Positions 7,450-13,901 of a DNA stretch of 13,901 nt are shown here, in pieces; position 1 is the first letter of the stretch; each line of letters starts with the position of its first letter. The stretch is from an uncultured delta proteobacterium. Lineage in GTDB: Bacteria; Myxococcota_A; Polyangia; Polyangiales; Polyangiaceae. The notes beneath the pieces are model-generated. The model was not told where the DNA came from. It ran no database searches and worked only from the letters and a program-made list of their open reading frames with translations. The DNA lies in NCBI GenBank assembly GCA_903893335.1, contig CAITLX010000045.1, forward strand, positions 1 through 13,901, in the 5' to 3' direction. The translations under genes were made by a program, and so were the position numbers.

Positions 7450-9006
7450 TCAGTGGCGGAAGTGGCGGACGCCGGTGAGCACCATCGCCACGCCGGCGGC
7501 GTCGGCGACGGCGATGACCTCGGCGTCCTTCACGCTGCCGCCCGGCTGCGCGATGGCCGTCACGCCGTTCGCGATGGCCGCCTGCACGCCGTCGGGGAAC
7601 GGGAAGAAAGCGTCGGAGGCGAGCACACTTCCACGCGCTTGCTCACCCGCCTTCTCGCAGGCGATCTGCACGCTGATGACGCGCGACATCTGCCCGGCGC
7701 CGACGCCGACCGTGCGCGCTCCCTTGGCGAGGACGATGGCGTTGGACTTCACGTGCTTGGCGACGCGCCACGCGAACTCGAGCGAGGCCCACTCGGCGTC
7801 GGTCGGGGCGCGGCGGGAGGCGACCTTGCCGGCGCGCACCTCGCCGCCCGCGGTCGCGTCGCGCGACTGCACGACGAGCCCGCCGCTGACCTGCTTGTGG
7901 GCCAGCGCCGCGTGCCCGGCCGGGAGCCACGCTCCGGTGGCGAGCAGGCGGAGGTTCTTCTTGGCGCGCAGGAGATCGAGCGCGCCGGGGGCGAAGCTCG
8001 GGGCGACGACGCACTCGAGGAACGTCTCGGCGAGCAGCGCGGCCGTCGCGGCGTCCACCTCGCGGTTGAACGCGACGATGCCTCCGAAGGCCGAGGTCGG
8101 GTCGGCCTCGCGCGCCGTGTGGTACGCGGCGGCGAGCTCGGGGCCGCTCGCGACGCCGCATGGGTTGGTGTGCTTCACGACCACGGCGGCGGGCTCGTCG
8201 TGCTCGCGCACGGCGTCGAGCGCCGCCTCGACGTCGACGAGGTTGTTGAAGCTCAGCTCCTTGCCCCCGGCGCCGAGGCTCTCGGTGCGGGCGAGCGAGC
8301 CGGGCGCCGCGCCCCGCGCCGCGTAGAACGCGCCCGACTGGTGGGGGTTCTCGCCGTAGCGCAGGGAGTAGACGCGCTCGTAGGCGAGCGTGAGGTAGCG
8401 CGGGTAGGCGTCGCGCTCGCCCGACGGACCGAGGCCCGAGAGGTACGCCGCGATGGCGCCGTCGTAGGCCGCCGTGTGCGCGAAGGCCTTCGCCGCGAGC
8501 CCGGCGCGGGTCGCGAGCGTGACCTCGCCCCCCTGCTCGATCTCGGCGAGCACGGCGGCGTAGTCGGCCGGGTCGCACACGACCGCGACGCGCGCGTGGT
8601 TCTTCGCGGCCGAGCGCACCATCGAGGGGCCTCCGATGTCGATGTTCTCGACGATTTCCTCATGGGTTGCGGAGGGATTCGCGACAGTCTTCTCGAAGGG
8701 GTAGAGGTTGACGACGACGAGATCGACCACCTTTCCGCCGAGCCGCGCGAGGTCGGCCGCGTCGCGCTCGCCCCGCATCAGGATGCCGCCGTGCACGCGC
8801 GGGTGCAGCGTCTTGACGCGGCCGTCCATGACCTCGGGCGAGCCGGTGTAGGCGTCGATGCCGACCACCGGGATGCCCGCGTCGGCGAGCGACTTGAGCG
8901 TCCCTCCGGTGGAGAGCAGCTCGACGCCGCGCGCGGCGAGCGCGCGGGCGAAGGGCACGAGGCCGGTCTTGTCGGAGACGGAGAGGATGGCGCGCGTGAC
9001 GGGCAT
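7450..9006 (-). CDS. purH: Bifunctional AICAR formyltransferase / IMP cyclohydrolase
   Basis: The 518-residue protein catalyses the last two steps of de novo purine synthesis: formylation of AICAR with 10-formyl-THF, then ring closure to IMP, in the cytoplasm. The N-terminal cyclohydrolase (MGS-like) domain has SDKTGL, LSTGGT and YTGSPEVMDGRVKTLHP (53-69, catalytic Lys65). The transformylase domain has RYGENPHQ (216-223), LSFNN and the catalytic KHTNPCG (Lys278-His279). The C-terminus RHFRH is the usual PurH ending. Length is normal. The frame stays open far upstream; the ATG at 9006 is chosen because MPVTRAILSVSDKTG is where the family begins. No good SD precedes it. TTGACT on the minus strand (9041-9036), with a poor -10, would put transcription close to the ATG, so a very short leader is possible. 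It is divergent from a lipoprotein gene across 84 bp. Confidence 0.97.
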   Translation of the reverse strand: MPVTRAILSVSDKTGLVPFARALAARGVELLSTGGTLKSLADAGIPVVGIDAYTGSPEVMDGRVKTLHPRVHGGILMRGERDAADLARLGGKVVDLVVVNLYPFEKTVANPSATHEEIVENIDIGGPSMVRSAAKNHARVAVVCDPADYAAVLAEIEQGGEVTLATRAGLAAKAFAHTAAYDGAIAAYLSGLGPSGERDAYPRYLTLAYERVYSLRYGENPHQSGAFYAARGAAPGSLARTESLGAGGKELSFNNLVDVEAALDAVREHDEPAAVVVKHTNPCGVASGPELAAAYHTAREADPTSAFGGIVAFNREVDAATAALLAETFLECVVAPSFAPGALDLLRAKKNLRLLATGAWLPAGHAALAHKQVSGGLVVQSRDATAGGEVRAGKVASRRAPTDAEWASLEFAWRVAKHVKSNAIVLAKGARTVGVGAGQMSRVISVQIACEKAGEQARGSVLASDAFFPFPDGVQAAIANGVTAIAQPGGSVKDAEVIAVADAAGVAMVLTGVRHFRH

Positions 9007-9090
9007 GGCCGCGCGGTACCGCTCCGCCACACCCGAGTCAACGTCGAGCGCCGCCTTCCGTCCGTCGGTGCGCTCTGGTATCTCCGCCCG

Positions 9091-9474
9091 ATGCGCGTCG
9101 CTCAGGCTGCCTCGCTGCTCGCCCTGCTCGCGAGCTGCTCCTCGTCGGCCTCGGACGCGTCCGGCGGGGCGCTCCAGCCCTACGTCGCGAGCACGAACGG
9201 CGTCGCGATGGACGCCGACGTCGCCTGCGGCCAGCTCTTCGACGCGTACCAGGGCTCGCTCGGGCGGCTCGGGTGCACGGGCACCGCGCCGCTCTGCCCG
9301 GGCTTCCTGAAGTCGTTCGCGAACAGCGCGTCGTGCCTCACGTGGGACGCCGGCTCCATCGACGACTGCGCGCAGTACTACGCGCGCTTCACCAGCTGCG
9401 ACGGGCTCTCGCCGACACAGTGCGTCCCCTCGCCGGCGGCAGCCGCGTGCGGCGCCGACGCTGGCCACGACTGA
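9091..9474 (+). CDS. Small cysteine-rich lipoprotein
   Basis: This encodes 127 residues beginning MRVAQAASLLALLASCSSSA. A signal peptide ends in a lipobox LLASC with the lipidated Cys16, followed by a Ser-rich linker. The mature domain has eight further cysteines (46, 62, 69, 82, 93, 103, 111, 120), enough for four disulfides, in a compact export-adapted protein. I recognise this only as the style of short cysteine-rich lipoproteins common in myxobacteria; no enzyme motif is visible. The ATG at 9091 is chosen because the signal peptide starts there, although the frame is open far upstream as an antisense shadow of purH. No SD is evident. TATCTC at 9079-9084, seven bases before the ATG, could be a -10 of a nearly leaderless message. 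It is followed by a strong hairpin and a convergent regulator gene. Confidence 0.75.
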   Translation: MRVAQAASLLALLASCSSSASDASGGALQPYVASTNGVAMDADVACGQLFDAYQGSLGRLGCTGTAPLCPGFLKSFANSASCLTWDAGSIDDCAQYYARFTSCDGLSPTQCVPSPAAAACGADAGHD

Positions 9475-9524
9475 CGCGAGGCCGAGCGCGGGGCGCGACG
9501 GAGGCGGCCCCACAAACGCATCGA

Positions 9525-9556
9525 CCCCGGTGCGGCGCGAGGCGAGCCGACCGGGG
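9525..9556. terminator. Strong hairpin between convergent genes
   Basis: CCCCGGT (9525-9531) pairs with ACCGGGG (9550-9556). Inside it, after one bulged G, CGGC (9533-9536) pairs with GCCG (9546-9549), giving 11 bp around a 9-base loop. It sits in the 108-bp spacer between stops at 9474 (plus) and 9583 (minus). There is no U-run, as often in GC-rich genomes; it is a good candidate bidirectional terminator. Confidence 0.55.
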
Positions 9557-9582
9557 CCGAGGCGAGCGCGCCGGAGCGCGGC

Positions 9583-10293
9583 TCAGTCTTCGAGCAGCTC
9601 GAGCGCGGCGGGCTCGACGCGGCGAGCGCGCGGGGGCGGGGCGAACTCGTCCTCGTCGTCCTCGTCGGGCGTCGCCTCGACCTTGTCGGCGGCGGCGTCG
9701 GCGCGCGTGAGCACGGGCAGCCGGCGCTTGCCGACGGGGCCCTCGTCGATGTAGTCGCGCAGGGCCGACATGTCGCGCAGCGCGTCGAGCTTGGCGAGGG
9801 CCTTCACCTCGACCTGGCGGATGCGCTCGCGCGTCAGGTTCATGATCGCGCCGACCTCCTCGAGCGTCGTGCCTCCGCGATCGGAGACGTCGAGCGCGCA
9901 CGACTCGGTCATCTCCCAGACCTCGAGGTCGGGGAAGTTGAGCTTGATGGCGCCGGTGCGCGCCGAGACGTCGAGGAAGAGGTGGTGCTTGCACGAGACG
10001 TACGGGCACGGGCGCTCGCCCCCCTCGCACTCGGCTCGCGCCGCCGGCTTGTAGTAGTCGGTCTCGGGGTAGAGCAGGCGGCCGATCTCGAGCTCGCGCT
10101 TGGTCATGCGCTTCACGCTGATGGTGCGTGCGCGCACGTCGCGCTTGCGGCGCGAACGGCGCTGCTCGCGGGTGACGACCTCGTCGGCAGGGTCGATCGC
10201 GAGGGCGAGCTGCCCATCGATGACGGTTGCGACGCTCTCGAGATTCTCGTGGATATCGTCCATCGAAGTCAGTTCCTTGTTCTTCGTGTCCAT
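9583..10293 (-). CDS. Sigma-70 region-4-like DNA-binding protein lacking region 2
   Basis: Of 236 residues, the clear domain is about 138-172, where TLEEVGAIMNLTRERIRQ and the following KALAKL closely match sigma-70 region 4.2, the helix-turn-helix reading the -35 element. No region 2 (-10 binding, core binding) is present, so this is not an ordinary sigma factor. The middle holds a conserved-looking block with four cysteines: C89, C96 and C101 in ECEGGERPCPYVSCKHH, and C132 in TESCALDV, possibly a metal or redox site. The N-terminal 60 residues are charged and include RREQRRSRRKRD-like basic stretches; the C-terminus is acidic (DEDDEDEF) and ends in Pro/Arg-rich sequence. I recall similar proteins in deltaproteobacterial genomes, without a defined role. 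The ATG at 10293 has GAGG at good spacing. It is downstream of, and co-directional with, the MerR-like gene (162-bp gap). Confidence 0.82.
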   Translation of the reverse strand: MDTKNKELTSMDDIHENLESVATVIDGQLALAIDPADEVVTREQRRSRRKRDVRARTISVKRMTKRELEIGRLLYPETDYYKPAARAECEGGERPCPYVSCKHHLFLDVSARTGAIKLNFPDLEVWEMTESCALDVSDRGGTTLEEVGAIMNLTRERIRQVEVKALAKLDALRDMSALRDYIDEGPVGKRRLPVLTRADAAADKVEATPDEDDEDEFAPPPRARRVEPAALELLED

Positions 10294-10416
10294 GCGCTTG
10301 CCTCGCTTATTTCGCCTAACGTACTGCGCACACACGATCCCTGTCCGCCCTCGGAGACCACGCCCCGAAGCCGTTGGGCACCGCACTCGTCACCCTCGAA
10401 ACCAACGAACTCCGCA

Positions 10417-10444
10417 CGACGCGACGGGAGCCGGCCCGTCGTCG
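10417..10444 (-). terminator. Hairpin after the MerR-like gene
   Basis: Just past the MerR-like stop (10456), the minus strand can form CGACGACGGG-CCGGCT-CCCGTCGCGTCG: about 10 paired bases with a 2-base bulge and a 6-base loop. Only scattered T residues follow. This is a plausible rho-independent-like terminator separating the MerR-like and sigma-region-4 genes. Confidence 0.45.
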
Positions 10445-10455
10445 TCTCTCCCCCG

Positions 10456-10977
10456 CTAACCTGACGCCGAGCGCGTCACCGCACGTGTCCGCGACGTGAG
10501 TCGCTTCTCGATGTCCTCGATCTTGTCGACGAGCTGCCGCGCGAGCGCGCGGGCTCCGGCGAGATCGCCCGCGACCGCGCGACCTGCGCCGGCCTCGCGC
10601 TGCTCCTTCGCGGAGGCGCCGAGCGCCTCGAAGATCTTCGCGAGCAGCCGCTCGAGCTCCTCGACCTCGCCGCGCACGAACAGGAACTCGCGCTGGATCT
10701 GCTCGATGGTCAGATCGTCGGCCATCATCTCCTTGATGCGGACGACCTGGCGGACGACGGTGGCCGGGTACATGCCCTGCGAGCCGCGGTGCTTGCCCTT
10801 GCGGCCGACGCGCACGCTGCGCGGCAGGAGCCCGAGCTGCACGTACTTGCGGAGCGTGGCCTCGCCGAACTTGACCCCGTGCTGCTCGAAGAAGGCGAGG
10901 ATGTCCGCCGACGCCAGCCCCTCGGGGCTCGCGGATTCGAGGCGGTCGAGCTCGCGCTCATCGATGCGATCGGTCAC
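10456..10977 (-). CDS. MerR-like transcriptional regulator
   Basis: The protein has 173 residues. A winged helix-turn-helix of MerR type spans about 24-80: ADILAFFEQHGVKFGEATLRKYVQLGLLPRS, then a wing-like VRVGRKGKHRGSQGMYP and VVRQVVRIKEMM. It is followed by a hydrophobic heptad-like helix (about 88-120, TIEQIQREFLFVRGEVEELERLLAKIF) that would be the antiparallel dimer coil. The C-terminal 50 residues are Ala/Arg-rich and coil-like. There is no effector-binding domain and no Cys ligand set as in metal sensors, so the signal is unknown. The start is a GTG at 10977, with AGGGA about nine bases upstream. A promoter with a MerR-style palindrome between -35 and -10 lies directly upstream, which suggests autoregulation. 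It is co-directional with the methyltransferase gene upstream. Confidence 0.82.
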   Translation of the reverse strand: MTDRIDERELDRLESASPEGLASADILAFFEQHGVKFGEATLRKYVQLGLLPRSVRVGRKGKHRGSQGMYPATVVRQVVRIKEMMADDLTIEQIQREFLFVRGEVEELERLLAKIFEALGASAKEQREAGAGRAVAGDLAGARALARQLVDKIEDIEKRLTSRTRAVTRSASG

Positions 10978-11005
10978 GGAGGTGTGTCCCTTTCGAACAA
11001 GACCG

Positions 11006-11035
11006 AATGTATTCTACTCAGTAGATTACAGTCAA
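11006..11035 (-). promoter_or_regulatory. Promoter with palindromic operator in its spacer (MerR-like gene)
   Basis: On the minus strand a -35 TTGACT (11035-11030) is followed after 18 bp by TACATT (11011-11006) as -10. The spacer is filled by the palindrome TCTACT-G-AGTAGA, whose arms extend, after one A/A mismatch on each side, to GTA...TAC, so that 10 of 10 outer positions except one pair are symmetric over 11009-11029. An 8-base A-tract (T at 11049-11056 on plus) upstream of the -35 resembles an UP element. The AT-rich patch stands out in a GC-rich window. Symmetry, position inside a long spacer and adjacency to a MerR-like gene all match MerR-family operators. Confidence 0.65.
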
Positions 11036-11062
11036 TCGCCGTCCGAACTTTTTTTTGCACAC

Positions 11063-11077
11063 GCACGCTCGACGTGC
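11063..11077 (-). other. Small hairpin just after the methyltransferase stop
   Basis: On the minus strand GCACG-TCGAG-CGTGC gives a 5-bp stem and 5-base loop, starting three bases beyond the stop codon. The following minus-strand tract is A-rich, not U-rich, so it is not a classical terminator; its role is open. Confidence 0.3.
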
Positions 11078-11079
11078 AT

Positions 11080-12057
11080 TCACCGGGGCGCGATCGCTAG
11101 GGTAGGACATTCTTCGTCCGTCAAAAAGCCGTCGGCCGCCAGCCGGGCGCGCGCGAGGGCGAGGGCGTCGGCCGAGGCGTCGATCCCCACGAAATCGCGG
11201 CCCAGGCGGGCAGCCGCGACGAGCGTCGTGCCCGAGCCGCAGAAGGGATCGAGCACCCTGTCGCCGGGGTCGGTCGTGGCAAGAATCAGGCGCTCGAGCA
11301 GCGCCAGGGGCTTCTGCGTGGGCCACCCGACCCGCTCCTTGCCGCTCGGCGCGACGACGCCGATCTCCCACACGTCCGAGAGCGGCGGCCCGGGGCTGAC
11401 GGCCTCGACCGTGCCCGGCCGGCGGCGCCCGCTCGAGAAGTCGGCCTTCTGGCGACGCTGGCCGAAGGTGGCCAGCGTGGAGGCCGCGAGGGGCTCGTAG
11501 CCGTAGAGCGCGTGGAACTTGGGGGCCGGGCCGACGGCGTAGAGCAGGAGCACGTCGTGCATGCGCTGCAGCGCGCGCGAGCGGGTGGGCCAGCGCCGGT
11601 AGCGCCAGACGATCTCGTTGCGGAAGGCCCCCGGGCCGAGCAGCGCGTCGAGCAGGACCTTGACGTAGTGGCTCGTGCTCGGGTCGACGTGCACCACGAG
11701 GCTGCCGGTCGGGCGCAGCACGCGCGGCAGCGCGGCGAGCCTGGGGGCGAGCATCGTGAGGTAGGCGAGCCTGTCCCCCTCCCCCGCCAGCGCGCGGAAG
11801 GCGCCGAGCGCGGTGGCGAGCGGGCCGCCGGCGCCGCAGAGCGCGTCGAAGCGGCGGGCGACCTCGGGCGACCAGCGAAACTGGTCGTCGAAGCCGCCGT
11901 CGGGGCCAAGCGCTCCGCGGCGCCCGCGCGCGAGCGCCTGGCGGCGCTGGCCCGTGTTGAACGGCGGGTCGAGGTAGACGAGATCGACGCTGGCGTCGGG
12001 CGCGCAGGCGCCGAGCACGTCGAGGTTGTCGCCGAGATGGAGCGAGCCGGTCGCCAC
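11080..12057 (-). CDS. Beta-class site-specific DNA methyltransferase (probably adenine-N6)
   Basis: In this 325-residue protein, LHLGDNLDVL is followed by the catalytic motif IV DPPFNTG (Asp30-Pro-Pro-Phe). The AdoMet-binding motif I DPFCGSGTT (270-278) is near the C-terminus, preceded by GWPTQKP (244-250). The order IV, target-recognition region, I defines the beta class; DPPF favours N6-adenine over N4-cytosine. The variable middle (about 90-240) would set the recognition site, which cannot be read from sequence alone. No restriction endonuclease, Res subunit or specificity subunit is in the window, so it looks solitary or epigenetic. The start is GTG at 12057; an in-frame TAG nine bases upstream rules out a longer start other than a rare codon. 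No clear SD is seen. It is divergent from the hydrolase/permease run (84-bp gap). Confidence 0.88.
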   Translation of the reverse strand: MATGSLHLGDNLDVLGACAPDASVDLVYLDPPFNTGQRRQALARGRRGALGPDGGFDDQFRWSPEVARRFDALCGAGGPLATALGAFRALAGEGDRLAYLTMLAPRLAALPRVLRPTGSLVVHVDPSTSHYVKVLLDALLGPGAFRNEIVWRYRRWPTRSRALQRMHDVLLLYAVGPAPKFHALYGYEPLAASTLATFGQRRQKADFSSGRRRPGTVEAVSPGPPLSDVWEIGVVAPSGKERVGWPTQKPLALLERLILATTDPGDRVLDPFCGSGTTLVAAARLGRDFVGIDASADALALARARLAADGFLTDEECPTLAIAPR

Positions 12058-12141
12058 GGCGCGAATCTACGTCATGTGGGGGCGGGGCGAGGCGCGCAAC
12101 GCTGGGGCCGGGGGCGGTCCGTGGTACGGTCCCGGTCGGCC

Positions 12142-12972
12142 ATGCTGGGCGAACGGCTGACGCGAGACGTGTCGGCGCGCGGCGTGCGCATGCGCGTGCT
12201 GGAGCAGGGGGACGGCCCGGCGGTCGTGCTCGTGCACGATTTCCTCGCGAGCCACACCTCGTTCGACGACGTCGTCGGGCCGCTCGCGCAGCGCTTCCGC
12301 GTCGTCGTGCCCGACCTCCCCGGCTTCGGCGGCAGCGAGAAGCCCTCGCCGACCCGCTACGCCTACGGCATCGAGGCGTTCGCCGAGGCGCTCGCCGACC
12401 TCGTCGCCGCGCTCGGCCTCGGCCGCGCCAGGGTGGTGGGGCACGCGATGGGGGGCGCGGCGGCGTTGACCCTGGCCGCGCTGCACCCGGAGCTGGTCGA
12501 CCGCCTGGTGCTCGTCGATCCGCTCGTCTACCCCTTCCCGCTCGACGCGCGCACGCGCCTCGCGCTGCTGCCGGGGCTCGGGGGCGTGCTCTTCAAGCAG
12601 ATGCTGGGGCGCGCGGGCTTTCACGCGTGGATGCGCGACCGGTGCGCCGGCCCCGCGTACCAGCCGTCGGCCGACCGGCTCGACGCGCTGTACGAGGGGT
12701 TCCACACGCCGGCGGCGCGCGAGAGCGCGTTCGCGGTGCTGCACGCCATCGTGGACACGCGGGCCGTCGTGGCGCGCATCTCGCGGGTGCGCGCGCCGAC
12801 GCTCATCGTGTGGGGCCGCGAGGACCGCGCCCTTCCCGTGCGCGACGGACAGCGGCTCGCGCGCGCGATCGCTGGCGCGCGGCTCGAGCTGCTCGAGAGC
12901 GGGCACGCGCCGCACGAGGAGCAGCCCGAGGCGTTCCTCGCGACGGTGTCCGATTTCCTCGGGGGCGCCTGA
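12142..12972 (+). CDS. Alpha/beta-hydrolase-fold protein with Ala at the nucleophile position
   Basis: The protein is 276 residues long. The fold is clear: VVLVHDFLASHTSFD (28-42, oxyanion-loop region), VVVPDLPGFGGSEKP (54-68), the nucleophile elbow at about 98-105, LVLVDPLVYP (122-131), a cap region of about 134-210, TLIVWGREDRALPV (acid Asp228) and LLESGHAPHEEQPEAF (His255). The elbow reads GHAMGG, so the expected Ser is Ala102 (codon GCG) while the acid and base are kept. The protein may therefore be non-catalytic, use a different chemistry, or reflect a base-call error. No signal peptide is seen. The ATG at 12142 is the plausible start before the conserved region, with no strong SD. Its stop TGA overlaps the permease ATG by one base (TGATG), indicating translational coupling. 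Substrate is unknown. Confidence 0.85.
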   Translation: MLGERLTRDVSARGVRMRVLEQGDGPAVVLVHDFLASHTSFDDVVGPLAQRFRVVVPDLPGFGGSEKPSPTRYAYGIEAFAEALADLVAALGLGRARVVGHAMGGAAALTLAALHPELVDRLVLVDPLVYPFPLDARTRLALLPGLGGVLFKQMLGRAGFHAWMRDRCAGPAYQPSADRLDALYEGFHTPAARESAFAVLHAIVDTRAVVARISRVRAPTLIVWGREDRALPVRDGQRLARAIAGARLELLESGHAPHEEQPEAFLATVSDFLGGA

Positions 12973-13856
12973 TGCGCGGCGCCACGCCGCGCGCGCGCTT
13001 CGCGCCCGACGCCTCGCTGCGCGCCGGGGGGGCCGTCGTCGGGCTGCTGGTGCTCTTCGCGATCGCCGGGGCCTGGGCCTCGGGTCACGAGCCGAACGCG
13101 AGCGACTTCGTCTCGGGGCGCCTCGCCGACGGCTCGCCGACGCCACCGGGCGCCGCGCACTGGCTGGGCACCGATGTGCTGTTTCGCGATCAGCTCGCGC
13201 GCCTCGCGTGCGGCGCGCGGCTCTCGCTGGCGATCGCGAGCGCCGCGAGCCTGCTGTCGCTCGGCATCGGCGCGACGGTCGGCGTCGTCGCCGGCTGGTA
13301 CGAGGGCAAGCCCTTCTCGGTCGCCGGCGTGCGCGTCAGCGTCGACGACCTGCTCATGCGCCTGGTCGACGTCGGGCTCGCATTCCCCTTCCTGCTGCTG
13401 GTCATGGCCATCGGCGCGCTGCTCGACCGGTCGAGCGTGGGCACGCTGCTCGTCGTGCTCGGGCTGACCGGTTGGCTCGGCACCGCGCGCATCGTCCGCG
13501 CCAAGACGATGCAGGTGCGCGAGCGCGACTTCGTCCTCGCCGCGCGCGCGCTCGGACAGACGACGCCAGCGATCTTGGTGCGGCACATCCTGCCGAACGT
13601 CGCCGGCGCGCTGCTCGTCATCGGGACGGTGTCGGTCGCGCAGATGATCCTGGCCGAGAGCGTGCTCAGCTACCTCGCGGTCGGCGTGCAGCCCCCCACC
13701 GCGACCTGGGGGCGCATGCTCGCCGAGGGGCAGGCGTACTACACGGCCGCGCCGTGGCTCGTCGTCGAGCCGGGCGCGGCGATCCTCGCGTCGGTGCTCG
13801 GCTTCCACCTGCTGGGCGAGGGGCTCCGGCGCGCCTGGGAGCCTCGCGAGCGATGA
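12972..13856 (+). CDS. ABC transporter permease, DppC/OppC type
   Basis: This is a 294-residue inner-membrane protein. The first membrane segment is about 18-37, followed by an external stretch and the family hallmark WLGTDVLFRDQLARLACGARLSL (begins at 64). Further membrane segments are about 85-108, 135-152, 156-172, 211-233 and 264-285. The EAA loop, which contacts the ATPase, is AARALGQTTPAILVRHILPN (190-209, with the invariant-type Gly195). TATWGRMLAEGQAYY, PWLVVEPGAAI and LLGEGLRRAWEP at the end match the DppC/OppC/NikC family. It should form the channel with a DppB-type partner for dipeptide, oligopeptide or nickel uptake, but neither that partner nor the ATPases are in the window; the upstream neighbour is an alpha/beta hydrolase-fold gene. 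It starts in TGATG overlap with that gene and ends in ATGA overlap with the next. Confidence 0.92.
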   Translation: MRGATPRARFAPDASLRAGGAVVGLLVLFAIAGAWASGHEPNASDFVSGRLADGSPTPPGAAHWLGTDVLFRDQLARLACGARLSLAIASAASLLSLGIGATVGVVAGWYEGKPFSVAGVRVSVDDLLMRLVDVGLAFPFLLLVMAIGALLDRSSVGTLLVVLGLTGWLGTARIVRAKTMQVRERDFVLAARALGQTTPAILVRHILPNVAGALLVIGTVSVAQMILAESVLSYLAVGVQPPTATWGRMLAEGQAYYTAAPWLVVEPGAAILASVLGFHLLGEGLRRAWEPRER

Positions 13857-13901
13857 ACCGCGCCGGGGTCCTGCTCGTGTGCGCCGCCGCGCTCGCCGCC
13901 G
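13853..13901 (+). CDS. N-terminus of a probably exported protein (3' end outside window)
   Basis: An ATG at 13853 overlaps the permease stop by four bases (ATGA). The visible residues MNRAGVLLVCAALAA look like the start of a signal peptide, with a Cys at residue 10 that is probably too early to be the lipid site. From the context a substrate-binding protein for the ABC transporter is a reasonable guess, but 16 codons cannot show it. Confidence 0.6.
   Translation, partial: MNRAGVLLVCAAALAA

Noticed and set aside
7396..9090. Upstream extension of the lipoprotein frame across purH
   Set aside because: Antisense to purH and without protein-like features; the signal peptide places the real start at 9091.
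11049..11056. T8 run as an intrinsic terminator
   Set aside because: It is T-rich only on the plus strand, where no gene precedes it; on the transcribed minus strand it is an A-tract upstream of a promoter.
12067..12075. Two-codon upstream ORF (ATG ACG TAG) before the methyltransferase start
   Set aside because: Too short to judge, no SD; likely chance, noted only because its stop fixes the methyltransferase start.
12115..12138. Three CGGTCC/CGGTCG direct repeats before the hydrolase gene
   Set aside because: Short, GC-only words expected often by chance at this base composition.
12067..13808. Minus-strand frames over the hydrolase and permease
   Set aside because: Shadows of two well-supported plus-strand genes.

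Overview
This is a GC-rich, densely coded bacterial window, almost certainly chromosomal. G/C-ending codons, several lipoproteins (one of them a small cysteine-rich type), and a sigma-region-4-like regulator of a kind I associate with deltaproteobacteria all point to Myxococcota, probably Polyangia. That placement is an inference from style and gene content; no rRNA or tRNA is present to settle it.

Layout: 1-348 (minus) is the N-terminal part of a lipoprotein that leaves the window. 379-498 is a four-copy 30-bp tandem repeat between that gene and a dGTPase-like HD hydrolase (492-1487, minus). 1593-1931 (minus) is an FmdB-type zinc ribbon protein, divergent from a full-length SMC chromosome-organising ATPase (2142-5765, plus). 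The smc stop codon lies in a perfect 26-bp tandem duplication. Converging on smc from the right is a two-gene minus-strand unit: a ParA ATPase carrying two N-terminal zinc-finger-like modules (6165-7331), followed by a small ribbon-helix-helix-like protein (5831-6136). Upstream of it is purH (7450-9006, minus), divergent from a cysteine-rich lipoprotein (9091-9474, plus). Then come two regulators on the minus strand: a sigma-70 region-4-like DNA-binding protein (9583-10293) and a MerR-like regulator (10456-10977). The MerR-like gene's promoter appears to contain a near-perfect palindrome between the -35 and -10 elements. A beta-class DNA methyltransferase without a visible restriction partner follows (11080-12057, minus). 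The right end is a plus-strand run with start/stop overlaps: an alpha/beta-hydrolase-fold protein whose nucleophile serine is alanine (12142-12972), a DppC/OppC-type ABC permease (12972-13856), and the first codons of a probably exported protein (13853 onward).

Housekeeping functions (smc, purH, dGTPase) are mixed with regulatory and accessory genes. The most interesting unit is the zinc-finger ParA plus RHH-like pair beside smc, which looks like a chromosomal partition or positioning module. The Ser-to-Ala hydrolase coupled to a peptide-type permease and the self-contained MerR operator are also worth checking. No tRNA, rRNA, CRISPR array, insertion sequence or prophage was seen. No gene-free stretch exceeds about 210 bases. 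The longest is 1932-2141, the divergent fmdB/smc spacer, in which I see no convincing promoter beyond an SD-like GAGG before smc.
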